Shown piece after piece: positions 17,686-26,863 of a stretch of DNA of 64,000 nucleotides; within the stretch, counting starts at the first letter, position 1, and each line of letters opens with the position of its first letter. A model generated the notes under the pieces. The model saw only the letters and a program-made list of their open reading frames with translations. It did not search any database and was not told the DNA's origin. Location: positions 186,001-250,000 of the forward strand of contig MAAQ01000002.1 in NCBI GenBank assembly GCA_002162685.1. The letters are read 5' to 3'. Source of the stretch: Flavobacteriales bacterium 33_180_T64 (GTDB lineage: Bacteria > Bacteroidota > Bacteroidia > Flavobacteriales > Flavobacteriaceae). The translations under genes and the position numbers were made by a program.

Positions 17686-18927
17686 CTATCTAATTTTCAA
17701 TGTCACGATTGATATGATTGCTAAAAGGATTCCTACAATCCAAAACCGTGTAACAATTTTACTTTCATGGTATCCAGACTTCTGATAATGATGATGCAAA
17801 GGCGCCATTTTAAAAACGCGTCGACCTTCACCAAATTTTTTCTTTGTGTACTTGAAATAACTAACCTGCATCATAACAGATAGATTTTCAGCTAAAAAGA
17901 TTCCACACAATACAGGAATAAGCCATTCTTTACGTACAGCTATTGCGATTACAGCGATAATACCGCCAATTGTTAAACTTCCTGTATCACCCATAAAAAC
18001 TTGTGCTGGATATGCATTGTACCACAAAAAACCAATGAGAGCACCTACGAACGCAGCGATGTAAATTGTAATTTCCTCAACTCTGGGTATGTACATGATA
18101 TCCAGATAATCAGAAAAAATGATATTACCAGAAACCCATGCAAAAAGCCCCAATGTTAACACTATAATTGCAGAGGTTCCTGCTGCTAAACCATCTATTC
18201 CATCTGTTAAATTTGCACCATTAGATACTGCTGTAATAATAAATATGGCTGCTAATATGAAAACAATCCAAGCATACTTTCCTAAACTAGGACTAATCCA
18301 TGTTATCAAATTGGCATAATCAAATTCATTTCCTTTAACAAAAGGAATCGTTGTTTTTGTTGACTTTTCTTCAACTTTAAAAAGTTGAGATGGAGAAGCA
18401 TCTGGATGCTCTGCTAAAAGCACTGTTTGTTGTTCCTGAGGCAATTTTTCTTTAATGGTTACGTCATCATGAAAATACATTGTAGCGCCAACAATAATCC
18501 CTAAACCAACTTGACCAAGAACTTTAAAACGTCCTTTTAAACCTTCTTTATTATTCTTAAATTTTTTGATATAATCATCTATAAACCCTATCGTTCCCAT
18601 CCAAATTGTAGTCACAATAAGAAGGATGATATAGATGTTTTCAAGCTTAGCTAATAATAACACAGGAATAAGTGTCGCTAAAATGATAATAATTCCTCCC
18701 ATGGTTGGTGTTCCTGCTTTTTCAACCTGACCTTCAAGCCCAAGATCTCTTATTGTTTCACCAACTTGTTTTTTTTGTAAAAAACGAATGATTCGTTTAC
18801 CAAAAATTGTAGAAATTAAAAGCGACAGAATTATTGCAATGGCAGCTCTAAATGTTAGAAACCCAAATAGTGATGCTCCAGGAAACTGGAACTCATTTTC
18901 TAAATATTCAAATAAGTAGTATAACAT
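17686..18927 (-). CDS. mraY: Phospho-MurNAc-pentapeptide transferase MraY
   Basis: 413 residues with about ten membrane helices. [10 protein letters not shown] near 70 and the catalytic-region [20 protein letters not shown] (about 115-134) are diagnostic, as are [12 protein letters not shown] and PLHHHYQ ([12 protein letters not shown]). It makes lipid I from UDP-MurNAc-pentapeptide and undecaprenyl phosphate. It is about 50 residues longer than E. coli MraY because of a charged loop at about 155-205, a common feature of Bacteroidota MraY. It lies one base after murE. Confidence 0.97.
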   Translation of the reverse strand: MLYYLFEYLENEFQFPGASLFGFLTFRAAIAIILSLLISTIFGKRIIRFLQKKQVGETIRDLGLEGQVEKAGTPTMGGIIIILATLIPVLLLAKLENIYIILLIVTTIWMGTIGFIDDYIKKFKNNKEGLKGRFKVLGQVGLGIIVGATMYFHDDVTIKEKLPQEQQTVLLAEHPDASPSQLFKVEEKSTKTTIPFVKGNEFDYANLITWISPSLGKYAWIVFILAAIFIITAVSNGANLTDGIDGLAAGTSAIIVLTLGLFAWVSGNIIFSDYLDIMYIPRVEEITIYIAAFVGALIGFLWYNAYPAQVFMGDTGSLTIGGIIAVIAIAVRKEWLIPVLCGIFLAENLSVMMQVSYFKYTKKKFGEGRRVFKMAPLHHHYQKSGYHESKIVTRFWIVGILLAIISIVTLKIR

Positions 18928-18928
18928 A

Positions 18929-20392
18929 TTATTTTTCTAACTGCGTTAAAAATTCTTCAACAATTTTGTAATCATCAAAATCGAAACGTTGTCCATTAAT
19001 TTCTTGATAATTCTCATGTCCTTTTCCCGCTATTAAAATAATATCATTGGAATTCGCCAACTGACATGCTGTTTTAATGGCTTGTTTACGGTTAACTATG
19101 GACATTGTTTTTTTAAAATTTTGTGGCTCAACCCCCTTTTCGATATCTTCAATTATGATCTCTGGTATTTCACTTCTAGGATTATCACTTGTAAAGATGA
19201 CCTTTGTACTTAAAGTTGAGGCAATATGCCCCATTTTTGGGCGCTTCATTTTATCTCGATCTCCTCCACATCCCACAACAGTAATTAACTCTTCATTATT
19301 TGTTCGAATGCTATTTATCGTTTCTAATACATTCTTGAGCGCATCTGGCGTGTGAGCATAATCGACAATGGCTGTTATCTTTTTACTAGAAATAAGATAT
19401 TGAAAACGTCCACTAACACTTTCCAATTCACTAATCAATCTTAGAATTTCTACTTTTTCAAGACCCAATAATTCTGCAACACCAAAAATTGCAGTAACAT
19501 TATAAGCATTAAAATTTCCTATAAGTTTCGTCCATAATTCACTTTCATTAAGCTTTAATAGTAATCCACTAAACTCATTCTCTAAAATTTGTGCTTTATA
19601 ATCAGCATAAGTTTTAAGTGCATAAGTATATTTTTTAGCTTGTGTATTTTGAAGCATTATTAAGCCATTTTTATCATCAATATTGACTAAAGCAAATGCA
19701 TGTTTAGGCAAATGATCAAAAAACAATTTCTTAACATCACGATATTCAGCAAACGTTTTATGATAGTCTAAATGGTCATGTGTTATATTGGTGAAAATTC
19801 CTCCTTCAAAATGTAAGCCTTCAGTTCTATTTTGATGAACTCCATGTGAACTCACTTCCATAAAGCAGAACTCAACCCCCTCATCATTCATCAACTTTAA
19901 ATAGTTATTAATTGTTAAAGAATCTGGAGTTGTATGCGTGGCTTTATATTCGGTATTATCAACCATAATTTTAACTGTTGACAACAACCCAACTTTATAG
20001 CCTGCTTTTTTAAACAACTGATATAGTAAAGTAACAATAGTTGTTTTTCCATTGGTACCTGTTACACCAACCAATCGTAAGTTTTCTGAAGGATTACCAT
20101 AAAAATTAGAAGCCATAAACGCCAAAGCTTGACTAGCACTTTCTACTTCAATATAAGTAATCCCATCTTTTAATTGAGACGGAAGCTTTTCACAAACAAC
20201 AGCAATTACTCCTTTATCAATAGCCATCTCAATAAACTGATGTCCATCGATTATCGTTCCTTTAATAGCAATAAAAACGTCACCAATAGATACTTGTCGA
20301 GAATCAAAATGTATCCTATTTACATCTAGACTTGTACTGCCTACAACAGCATTAATGGTAACCTTATATAATATATCTTTTAGTTGCATCAT
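18929..20392 (-). CDS. murE: UDP-MurNAc-L-Ala-D-Glu--meso-diaminopimelate ligase
   Basis: 487 residues. [16 protein letters not shown] at 30-45 is the MurE N-domain, [10 protein letters not shown] at 109-118 the P-loop, and SDNPRSE around 401-407 contains DNPR. That motif marks enzymes selecting meso-diaminopimelate rather than lysine, so the peptidoglycan is expected to be of the mDAP type. Its start shares one base with the end of ftsI. No murF gene is present, so the D-Ala-D-Ala-adding enzyme is encoded elsewhere, as is common in this phylum. Confidence 0.97.
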   Translation of the reverse strand: MMQLKDILYKVTINAVVGSTSLDVNRIHFDSRQVSIGDVFIAIKGTIIDGHQFIEMAIDKGVIAVVCEKLPSQLKDGITYIEVESASQALAFMASNFYGNPSENLRLVGVTGTNGKTTIVTLLYQLFKKAGYKVGLLSTVKIMVDNTEYKATHTTPDSLTINNYLKLMNDEGVEFCFMEVSSHGVHQNRTEGLHFEGGIFTNITHDHLDYHKTFAEYRDVKKLFFDHLPKHAFALVNIDDKNGLIMLQNTQAKKYTYALKTYADYKAQILENEFSGLLLKLNESELWTKLIGNFNAYNVTAIFGVAELLGLEKVEILRLISELESVSGRFQYLISSKKITAIVDYAHTPDALKNVLETINSIRTNNEELITVVGCGGDRDKMKRPKMGHIASTLSTKVIFTSDNPRSEIPEIIIEDIEKGVEPQNFKKTMSIVNRKQAIKTACQLANSNDIILIAGKGHENYQEINGQRFDFDDYKIVEEFLTQLEK

Positions 20393-22395
20393 TAAAGCCC
20401 TATGACAACGATTTGATTTGGTTTCACTTTATTTCCTTTATTAATTGATTGTGACTTTACAGTACCAACCCCTTTTATTTTAACTTTAAGCCCTATATTT
20501 TCTAACAAAGCCAATGCATCCATTGTTGGCAAACCAACCACATTAGGCATTATTGTTTTATACTTTTGAGCAGTTTCATAGTACAACTCAAACTCATCAT
20601 CAACTTTATTATCAACCACCTCTAAAGACTCGATCTCGTCAATTAAAGGTGTTTCTGTATATATTTTTTGAGCTATTCTTTTAAAAACTGGACCAGACAC
20701 ATCTGCACCATAATACCCCACTTTAGTGCTCGGCCTATGAATCACTACAATGCAAGAATACTTAGGGTTATCTGCTGGAAAGTAGCCGGCAAAAGATGAG
20801 ATGTATCTCGGGTTTTTCTCCCAATCTTTCATCCAATACTCTATTCTGGCTGTTCCTGTTTTTCCTGCCATAGAGAAATTCTCAGAATACATTCTTTTTC
20901 CTGTCCCACGAATAATTACGTTTTTTAAAATTTCTCGAATTTCATTTAAGGTCTTATCTGAACATATTTTTTGATTAATCACTTCTTTATTAAAAACCTC
21001 AATTTCCCTATCAAATTCTTTAACCGCTTTGATAAACCTTGGTTTTATCATTTCACCATTGTTTGCTATGCCATTATAAAACGCTAGTGTTTGTAAAGGC
21101 GTTATTTCTAACCCATAACCATAAGCCATTGACGGCAAGGCATTTTTACTCCATTTATCATCACCTGGCTCAGGAATATCAGGCTCTCCTTCACCTATGA
21201 TAGACACACCTAAAGTTTCATGAAGTTTCCAGCTTTTAAGCCTATTAACAAACCTCTTCGGTTGCTTTGAATAATTATCATCTATAAGTGTAGCTAAACC
21301 AATATTTGATGACACTTCTAAAGCGCGAGCGGCAGAAATTTTACCATATCCTCCATGATGCGAATCATGAATATTATACTTATAAAATCGTTTTACACCA
21401 TTTTTAGTATCTACGATTGTTGACGTGTCAATGACTTTATCTTCTAAAGCAGCCATTAAAGCCATTACTTTAAATGTAGAGCCAGGCTCATGACTTTCTC
21501 CAACTGCATAGTTGAGGCGTTCGTAATACTTTCCATTTTTGTTTCTCCCCAAATTCGAGATTGCTTTAATCTCTCCTGTTTTAACATCCATCACTACAGC
21601 ACACCCATGTTCTGCTTCATATTTCTCTAATTGGCCTAATAAAGAATGATGTGCTATATCTTGAATATTTACATCAATAGTAGTATAAACATCATAACCA
21701 TCTTGAGGTTCAACCTGGTTATAATCTACAATAGGTTTCCATTGGCCATTCCCTATTTTTTGTTTTAATCTTTTACCATTAGTTCCTCGCAAATATTTTA
21801 TCCCAAATGCACCATCAATCCCTGGTCTAGTTACTTTTCCGTCTGCATCAATTTTCTCATAACCAATAGTACGTTCAGCAATTCCACCCATTGGATGCTC
21901 ACGTCTTGTTGTTTGCTCTACAATGAGTCCTCCTCTTATTGCGCCAAGATTTAACATCGGAAAATTTCGAATTCTTATATAATTTGAATAACTAATATTT
22001 CGAGCTAAAAGAAAATAACGATTCCTATTAGCACGTGCTTTTTCTATACTATTCTGATGATAGCTAGATGACTTACCTGTATATTTTGACAATGAATCTG
22101 ATAAAGGCTTTATGAGCTCATTAAAAATTTCCTGCTTAGGTTGAATTACATCTAAACGAATATCATATTTAGGGATTGAGGTCGCCAACAAACTACCATC
22201 GGCAGAATACACATTACCTCTATTTGCAGGAATTTCTATATTTTTAACAATGCGTTCTTCGGCAAGACTTCTATATTGATCTCCTTGAATAAACTGAATA
22301 CTACAAAGCTTAAACACCACAGCAAGCGCGAAGACAAACATACTGCCAGCTACGAAATACAATCTGTTTAATATGTTAGTTTCGGTTATTGCCAC
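20392..22395 (-). CDS. ftsI: Septal peptidoglycan transpeptidase FtsI (PBP) with C-terminal PASTA domain
   Basis: 667 residues. One membrane helix is at about 12-33, a dimerisation domain at about 55-200, and a transpeptidase domain with all three active-site motifs: Ser306-TFK309, SSN at 362-364 and KTG at 512-514. A single PASTA domain covers about 612-667 (MPNVVGLPTMDALALLENIG). The enzyme cross-links septal peptidoglycan with FtsW. It follows ftsL after 4 bases and shares one base with murE. Confidence 0.95.
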   Translation of the reverse strand: MAITETNILNRLYFVAGSMFVFALAVVFKLCSIQFIQGDQYRSLAEERIVKNIEIPANRGNVYSADGSLLATSIPKYDIRLDVIQPKQEIFNELIKPLSDSLSKYTGKSSSYHQNSIEKARANRNRYFLLARNISYSNYIRIRNFPMLNLGAIRGGLIVEQTTRREHPMGGIAERTIGYEKIDADGKVTRPGIDGAFGIKYLRGTNGKRLKQKIGNGQWKPIVDYNQVEPQDGYDVYTTIDVNIQDIAHHSLLGQLEKYEAEHGCAVVMDVKTGEIKAISNLGRNKNGKYYERLNYAVGESHEPGSTFKVMALMAALEDKVIDTSTIVDTKNGVKRFYKYNIHDSHHGGYGKISAARALEVSSNIGLATLIDDNYSKQPKRFVNRLKSWKLHETLGVSIIGEGEPDIPEPGDDKWSKNALPSMAYGYGLEITPLQTLAFYNGIANNGEMIKPRFIKAVKEFDREIEVFNKEVINQKICSDKTLNEIREILKNVIIRGTGKRMYSENFSMAGKTGTARIEYWMKDWEKNPRYISSFAGYFPADNPKYSCIVVIHRPSTKVGYYGADVSGPVFKRIAQKIYTETPLIDEIESLEVVDNKVDDEFELYYETAQKYKTIMPNVVGLPTMDALALLENIGLKVKIKGVGTVKSQSINKGNKVKPNQIVVIGL

Positions 22396-22399
22396 GTTA

Positions 22400-22717
22400 T
22401 CAATTCAGTGATTTAACTTTTATTTTTTTTGGTGGAATCTCAGATATTTTAATTCCTTTTACTGCTAGTTTATTTATAATTGACGATTCCATTTTAAGTC
22501 TCATCAATTTTGATCTCCCGTCAACAAATGCCGACCTGAATTCTTTTACTTCATTTTTTAGTCTTGCAATCTCATATACTTTTTGATCTGCACTGTGTGA
22601 ACTTGCAATCATTATTATTGCTAATACAGATATAAAAATGATGATCCTCCAGTTTTTAAAAGAGTCATCACTCACTAAAAACTTACCTCTTAATATGCCG
22701 TAAATATTCTTTTTCAT
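22400..22717 (-). CDS. ftsL: FtsL-like division protein
   Basis: 105 residues with a short basic cytoplasmic part, one membrane helix (about 24-42, WRIIIFISVLAIIMIAS) and a periplasmic heptad-like coiled coil (YEIARLKNEVKEFRSAFVDG). Sequence similarity in this family is weak, so the assignment rests on topology, size and position between rsmH and ftsI, where ftsL always lies. It would form the FtsQ-FtsL-FtsB complex that activates FtsWI. Its ATG overlaps the rsmH stop by 4 bases. Confidence 0.85.
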   Translation of the reverse strand: MKKNIYGILRGKFLVSDDSFKNWRIIIFISVLAIIMIASSHSADQKVYEIARLKNEVKEFRSAFVDGRSKLMRLKMESSIINKLAVKGIKISEIPPKKIKVKSLN

Positions 22718-23619
22718 AATTTCTCAGCAATACGAAGTTTTGCACTTCGTGCTCTATTATTATGAGCTATTTCTTCTTTTGATGGAACAATTAAGCCGCC
22801 AACTTTTTTAAGTGGAACTTCAAAATTTCCAAAAACATCACGCTCTGGTTCTCCTTCAAACAATCCATTTCTTATAAAACGTTTTACCAATCTATCTTCC
22901 AAAGAATGATAAGATATCATACTCAACCTTCCGTCTTTCACTAGCACCTCAGGTGTTTGTTGCAAAAACTCCTTTAATGCCTCAATCTCCTGATTTACTT
23001 CAATTCTAATCGCTTGATAGATTTGAGCTAGCACCTTATTCTCTTTTTTATGATTAAGAAATTTTTTGAGTGTCACTTTTAACTGCTCACTCGTTTTAAT
23101 TTCACCATTTTTTCTTTCTTCAACAATTGCTTTAGCCATTGCAGAAGCTTGTCTCAATTCTCCATACCGAAACAAAACTTCTTTGATTTGCTCTTCATCA
23201 TATTCATTTACAACATGATACGCAGACAAACTATCATCTTGATTCATCCTCATATCCAAATCAGCTTCAAAACGTGTTGAAAACCCGCGTTCCGCGACAT
23301 CAAACTGATGAGAAGACACGCCAAAATCTGCCAAAACTCCATCAACTTGTTTTACTCCATAAAACCTTAAAAAACGTTTTATGTATCTAAAGTTTTCATT
23401 AATCAATGCAAATCGATCATCATCAATTGCATTTAAAAGCGCATCTTTATCTTGATCAAAAGCAAATAACTTTCCTTCCGCCCCTAAACGCTTTAATATT
23501 TCTTTACTATGACCACCACCACCAAAGGTTGCGTCAACGTAAATCCCGTCAGGTTTAATATTCAAACCATCAACGGTTTCTTTTAATAAAACTGGATTAT
23601 GATATTCCATCGCCTTCAT
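22714..23619 (-). CDS. rsmH: 16S rRNA (cytosine(1402)-N4)-methyltransferase
   Basis: 301 residues. VDATFGGGGHSKEIL at 28-42 is the S-adenosylmethionine-binding motif of RsmH, and LADFGVSSHQFD and SYHSLEDRLVKRF are diagnostic. The enzyme methylates N4 of C1402 in the ribosomal P site. Two close starts exist: the first ATG overlaps mraZ by 23 bases, and a second three codons later overlaps it by 14 bases. Either gives a complete protein. It overlaps ftsL by 4 bases. Confidence 0.97.
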   Translation of the reverse strand: MKAMEYHNPVLLKETVDGLNIKPDGIYVDATFGGGGHSKEILKRLGAEGKLFAFDQDKDALLNAIDDDRFALINENFRYIKRFLRFYGVKQVDGVLADFGVSSHQFDVAERGFSTRFEADLDMRMNQDDSLSAYHVVNEYDEEQIKEVLFRYGELRQASAMAKAIVEERKNGEIKTSEQLKVTLKKFLNHKKENKVLAQIYQAIRIEVNQEIEALKEFLQQTPEVLVKDGRLSMISYHSLEDRLVKRFIRNGLFEGEPERDVFGNFEVPLKKVGGLIVPSKEEIAHNNRARSAKLRIAEKL

Positions 23620-24064
23620 CTTGTCCCATCACTTCTTCAGCTAAATCCGCAAAGTCCCCTGTTGCATCATCAATAGCTTGTTCATATTTATCTTTATCCC
23701 AAATTTCAATAATATTTATTGCCGAAGCCACCACGATATCTTTGGTAATCCCTGAAAAAGCTACAAGATCTTTAGGTATTAGTAATCGGCCAGCAGCATC
23801 AACTTCAACTTGTTTTAAACCAGCTGTAAATCGACGAATAAAATCATTATTCTTCTTCTTAAATCGATTAAGCTTATTCACTTTTTGCATCAACACTTCC
23901 CATTCACTCATAGGATATAGTTCTAAACACGGTTGAAAAACCGCTCGTTTTAAAACAAAACCATTTTGCAACATAGACAACAACTGCTTCTTTATTGCAG
24001 CAGGAAGCATTAGCCTTCCTTTTGCATCCACTTTACACTCGTATGTTCCAATTAAAGGGTTCAA
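23597..24064 (-). CDS. mraZ: Transcriptional regulator MraZ
   Basis: 155 residues with two AbrB-like half domains, each with the DxxxGR motif: DAKGRLMLP at 13-21 and DAAGRLLIP at 89-97. MraZ oligomers bind short direct repeats upstream of mraZ and repress the cluster. The start must be TTG at 24062-24064, because no ATG lies in frame before the stop upstream and the protein then begins MNPLIGTYECKVDAKG, the expected N-terminus. Three 10-base-spaced boxes lie 55-81 bases upstream (24119-24145). It is the first gene of the dcw cluster. Confidence 0.96.
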   Translation of the reverse strand: MNPLIGTYECKVDAKGRLMLPAAIKKQLLSMLQNGFVLKRAVFQPCLELYPMSEWEVLMQKVNKLNRFKKKNNDFIRRFTAGLKQVEVDAAGRLLIPKDLVAFSGITKDIVVASAINIIEIWDKDKYEQAIDDATGDFADLAEEVMGQDEGDGIS

Positions 24065-24098
24065 TATGATTGATTTAGTAACAGTAACGATTAAGATT

Positions 24099-24106
24099 CA
24101 AATATA
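24099..24106 (-). promoter_or_regulatory. -7 promoter element of mraZ and the dcw cluster
   Basis: On the minus strand the bases read TATATTTG, an exact match to TAnnTTTG. The predicted transcription start is near 24092, giving a 28-base leader before the TTG start of mraZ. A canonical -33 TTTG is not evident; that position is occupied by the repeated GTGG boxes. Confidence 0.55.
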
Positions 24107-24118
24107 TTGAAAAATATA

Positions 24119-24145
24119 CCACTATTTACCACTTCACCCCACTTT
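24119..24145 (-). promoter_or_regulatory. Probable MraZ operator: three direct repeats with 10-base period
   Basis: On the minus strand the segment contains AAAGTGG (24139-24145), GAAGTGG (24129-24135) and ATAGTGG (24119-24125), each separated by 3 bases, so the period is exactly 10. Known MraZ sites are direct repeats with a TGGG or AAAGTG core spaced by about one helical turn upstream of mraZ. The boxes sit over and upstream of the expected -33 region, suited to autorepression. Confidence 0.68.
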
Positions 24146-24327
24146 TGTTAATAAATTTATATTTTAGCATTAAATACGGGCTGAAAACGCAAATAACATT
24201 CAACACAAAACCCTCTATTTCAGCACTCTAAAATTTTGTTTCAGAAACCCAATTCTATTGTTAACATCTTAAGTTAAACTCTAATCTGTAGACTTAAATA
24301 ATATGTGAATGTTTTAACGGAAATACT

Positions 24328-24335
24328 TATATTTG
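24328..24335 (+). promoter_or_regulatory. -7 promoter element of the alpha/beta hydrolase gene
   Basis: TATATTTG matches TAnnTTTG exactly, 28 bases before the ATG at 24363, for a leader of about 21 bases. The -33 box is poor (TGTG near 24304). Together with the mraZ promoter it occupies the 298-base divergent gap 24065-24362, in which I see no gene. Confidence 0.5.
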
Positions 24336-24362
24336 TTTTTGACGAAAATCACTAACTAATAC

Positions 24363-25127
24363 ATGGCGCATCGTTTAAAGAAAGAGAAAGACTACAGGTA
24401 TATTGAAGTTGGAGAGGGCACACCAATAATTGTGCTTCATGGATTGATGGGTGGATTAAGTAATTTTGATGCTGTCACAGATTATTTTAGCGGAAAAGGC
24501 TATAAAGTTTTAATTCCTGAACTTCCTATTTACACCATGTCTTTACTCAAGACTAATGTAAAAAGTTTTGCGAAATATTTATATGACTTTATAGAATTCA
24601 AGGGCTTTGACGAGGTTATTTTGCTTGGAAATTCACTTGGCGGACACATTGGCCTTTACCATACAAAATTGTATCCAAAGAAAGTAAAAGCACTTATTAT
24701 TACTGGAAGCTCTGGTTTATATGAAAGCGCTATGGGTGGCGGATACACTAAACGTGGTGATTACGAGGTTATTAAGAAAAAAGCTCAAGAAGTATTCTAT
24801 GATCCTGATGTAGCAACAAAAGACATTGTTGACGAAGTTTATGAAACTGTAAATGACAGGCATAAGCTTATAAAAACACTTGCTATTGCTAAAAGTGCTA
24901 TTAGACACAATATGGCTAAGGATTTACCTAAAATGAAACTACCTATTTGCATTATTTGGGGGAAAAATGACACTGTCACACCTCCTGAAGTTGCAATAGA
25001 ATTTAATGAACTTTTACCAGAATCAGAATTATTCTGGATAGACAAATGTGGCCACGCAGCTATGATGGAACATCCTAATGAGTTCAACCAAATTATGAAC
25101 AATTGGTTGGCCAATAAAAAGTTATAG
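24363..25127 (+). CDS. Alpha/beta hydrolase
   Basis: 254 residues with an alpha/beta hydrolase fold. The oxyanion region is VLHGLMGG at 24-31, the nucleophile elbow GNSLGG at 89-94 (Ser91), the acid IWGKNDTVTPP and the histidine DKCGHAAMMEHP near 234. There is no signal peptide, so it is cytoplasmic. The substrate cannot be read from the sequence. It is divergent from mraZ and 30 bases before engB, with which it probably forms an operon, a common pairing in Flavobacteriaceae. Confidence 0.88.
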   Translation: MAHRLKKEKDYRYIEVGEGTPIIVLHGLMGGLSNFDAVTDYFSGKGYKVLIPELPIYTMSLLKTNVKSFAKYLYDFIEFKGFDEVILLGNSLGGHIGLYHTKLYPKKVKALIITGSSGLYESAMGGGYTKRGDYEVIKKKAQEVFYDPDVATKDIVDEVYETVNDRHKLIKTLAIAKSAIRHNMAKDLPKMKLPICIIWGKNDTVTPPEVAIEFNELLPESELFWIDKCGHAAMMEHPNEFNQIMNNWLANKKL

Positions 25128-25157
25128 TTCTATAAACTACTAATCTCAAGAACTATT

Positions 25158-25766
25158 ATGATTATAAAAACTGCCGAATTTATATTAAGCAATTCTGATG
25201 TGGACAAATGTCCAAACAATCAGATACCAGAATATGCATTCATTGGACGGAGTAATGTAGGAAAGTCCTCATTAATAAATATGCTAACAAACCATAAAAA
25301 CTTAGCTAAAACATCTGGAAGACCTGGGAAAACCCAGCTCATAAATCATTTTATGATTAACAAAGAATGGTTTTTAGTTGATTTACCTGGATACGGATAT
25401 GCAAAAGTCTCTAAAACTGCAAAACGGAAATTTCAGAAATTTATTACTAACTATTTTGAAAAACGGCGACAATTAGTCTCTGCTTTTGTTTTAGTAGACA
25501 TAAGACATGAGCCTCAAAAAATAGATTTAGAATTCATGGAATATCTAGGTGTAAGCCAGATTCCTTTTTCTATTATTTTCACAAAAGCCGATAAACTAAA
25601 ACCAATGGCAATAGATCGAAATGTAGAAGCCTATTGCGAAGTACTTCTTAAAACATGGGAAGAAGTACCAAACTATTTTGTAACATCATCATCTAAAGCT
25701 ATTGGTAGAAATGAAGTTTTACAATTTATTTCGGATACTAATACTGAAATAGAAGCGATGCGATAA
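25158..25766 (+). CDS. engB: Ribosome biogenesis GTPase EngB/YsxC
   Basis: 202 residues, full length. Switch and nucleotide motifs are complete: G1 GRSNVGKSS at 30-38, G3 DLPGYG, and G4 TKAD. The N-terminal segment AEFILSNSDVDKCP is typical. EngB is an essential GTPase for late assembly of the large ribosomal subunit in other bacteria. It converges with the permease gene; only one base separates the two stops. Confidence 0.96.
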   Translation: MIIKTAEFILSNSDVDKCPNNQIPEYAFIGRSNVGKSSLINMLTNHKNLAKTSGRPGKTQLINHFMINKEWFLVDLPGYGYAKVSKTAKRKFQKFITNYFEKRRQLVSAFVLVDIRHEPQKIDLEFMEYLGVSQIPFSIIFTKADKLKPMAIDRNVEAYCEVLLKTWEEVPNYFVTSSSKAIGRNEVLQFISDTNTEIEAMR

Positions 25767-25767
25767 T

Positions 25768-26862
25768 TTATGATTTCACATCTAATGCATCTCTCAATGC
25801 ATTACCTATTAACATAAAAGCCATTACTAAAACCATAATACATAAGCCAGGAATCATAGCTAAATAAGGTTTACCCAAAATTATATAATTGTAATGATCT
25901 TTTATCATTGCTCCCCAACTTGCCATTGGAGGCTGTGCTCCAATACCTAAAAAGCTCAACCCACTTTCAATTAAAATCGCTCCAGCAAAATTGGCTGCAG
26001 AAATCACAATAATTGGAGCCATTATATTAGGCAAAATGTGCTTAGTAATAATTCTATAATCATTAAACCCTAAAGCTCTAGCAGCAGTTACATATTGCAT
26101 TTCTTTTGCACTAATAATTTGCCCTCTTACAACTCTAGCCACCTCAACCCACATAGTTAAGCCAACTGCAATAAAGACCTGCCAGAAACCTTTCCCTAAA
26201 GCTAAAGTAATTGCAATAACTAAGAGCAGCGTTGGTATAGACCAAGTGACATTAATAATCCACATGATAATCGCATCAACTTTCCCTCCGTAGTATCCAG
26301 CGACACTTCCCATAAAAACGCCAATTATTAAGGATATAAATACAGCAATAAACCCAATAGAAAAAGATATTCTAGAACCTATTAAAATCCTGCTTAATAA
26401 GTCTCGACCGTATTTATCTGTTCCGAATAGGAATGTTTTTTGTTTGACATATGGCTTATAATCTGGACTTGGAAAAACACTTAATTCAATAGATTTAGAG
26501 GCACCAATTAATCCATCAGAAGCATATTCTGTATACACTAATTTAGTGTTTTCTATAAAATATTTAGAAATAGGAATCTCTAAATCGCTATTCTCATTAC
26601 CAAACAATACGCTAGAAAAAATATTTTGATTGTTTTTTATTTCAGATGGAATACAAAGCATTTGCACTTCAAATCCAGGCCTCTGCGAATGTATTGACAA
26701 ATGCATTTGATTTGCATTTTTTGAATCATCAGGAGCAATAACATAAGCAAATAGAGACATCAATCCAATACTTACAATAAGCCAAAAACTCAAAACGCCC
26801 CAAAAGTTCTTTTTGAACTTTCGGAGCGCTAATTGGGATAATGAGTCACTTGTTTTATTCAT
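25768..26862 (-). CDS. ABC transporter permease, OppC/DppC type
   Basis: 364 residues. The N-terminal part has a membrane helix (about 22-42) with the OppC-type N-domain. About 165-355 is a binding-protein-dependent permease domain with the EAA motif in AARALGFNDYRIITKHILPN. LFGTDKYGRDLLSR is a strong marker of OppC/DppC proteins. An insert of about 90 residues between the first helix and the FGTDKYGRD motif is rich in polar residues, as in Bacteroidota homologues. No OppB, ATPase or binding-protein gene is beside it, so its partners must be elsewhere. It starts one base after the Prc gene ends and is likely cotranscribed with it. Confidence 0.9.
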   Translation of the reverse strand: MNKTSDSLSQLALRKFKKNFWGVLSFWLIVSIGLMSLFAYVIAPDDSKNANQMHLSIHSQRPGFEVQMLCIPSEIKNNQNIFSSVLFGNENSDLEIPISKYFIENTKLVYTEYASDGLIGASKSIELSVFPSPDYKPYVKQKTFLFGTDKYGRDLLSRILIGSRISFSIGFIAVFISLIIGVFMGSVAGYYGGKVDAIIMWIINVTWSIPTLLLVIAITLALGKGFWQVFIAVGLTMWVEVARVVRGQIISAKEMQYVTAARALGFNDYRIITKHILPNIMAPIIVISAANFAGAILIESGLSFLGIGAQPPMASWGAMIKDHYNYIILGKPYLAMIPGLCIMVLVMAFMLIGNALRDALDVKS

Positions 26863-26863
26863 T

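Noticed and set aside
17339-17785. 148-residue plus-strand frame across murD and mraY
   Set aside because: It is antisense to two essential genes and has no recognisable domain.
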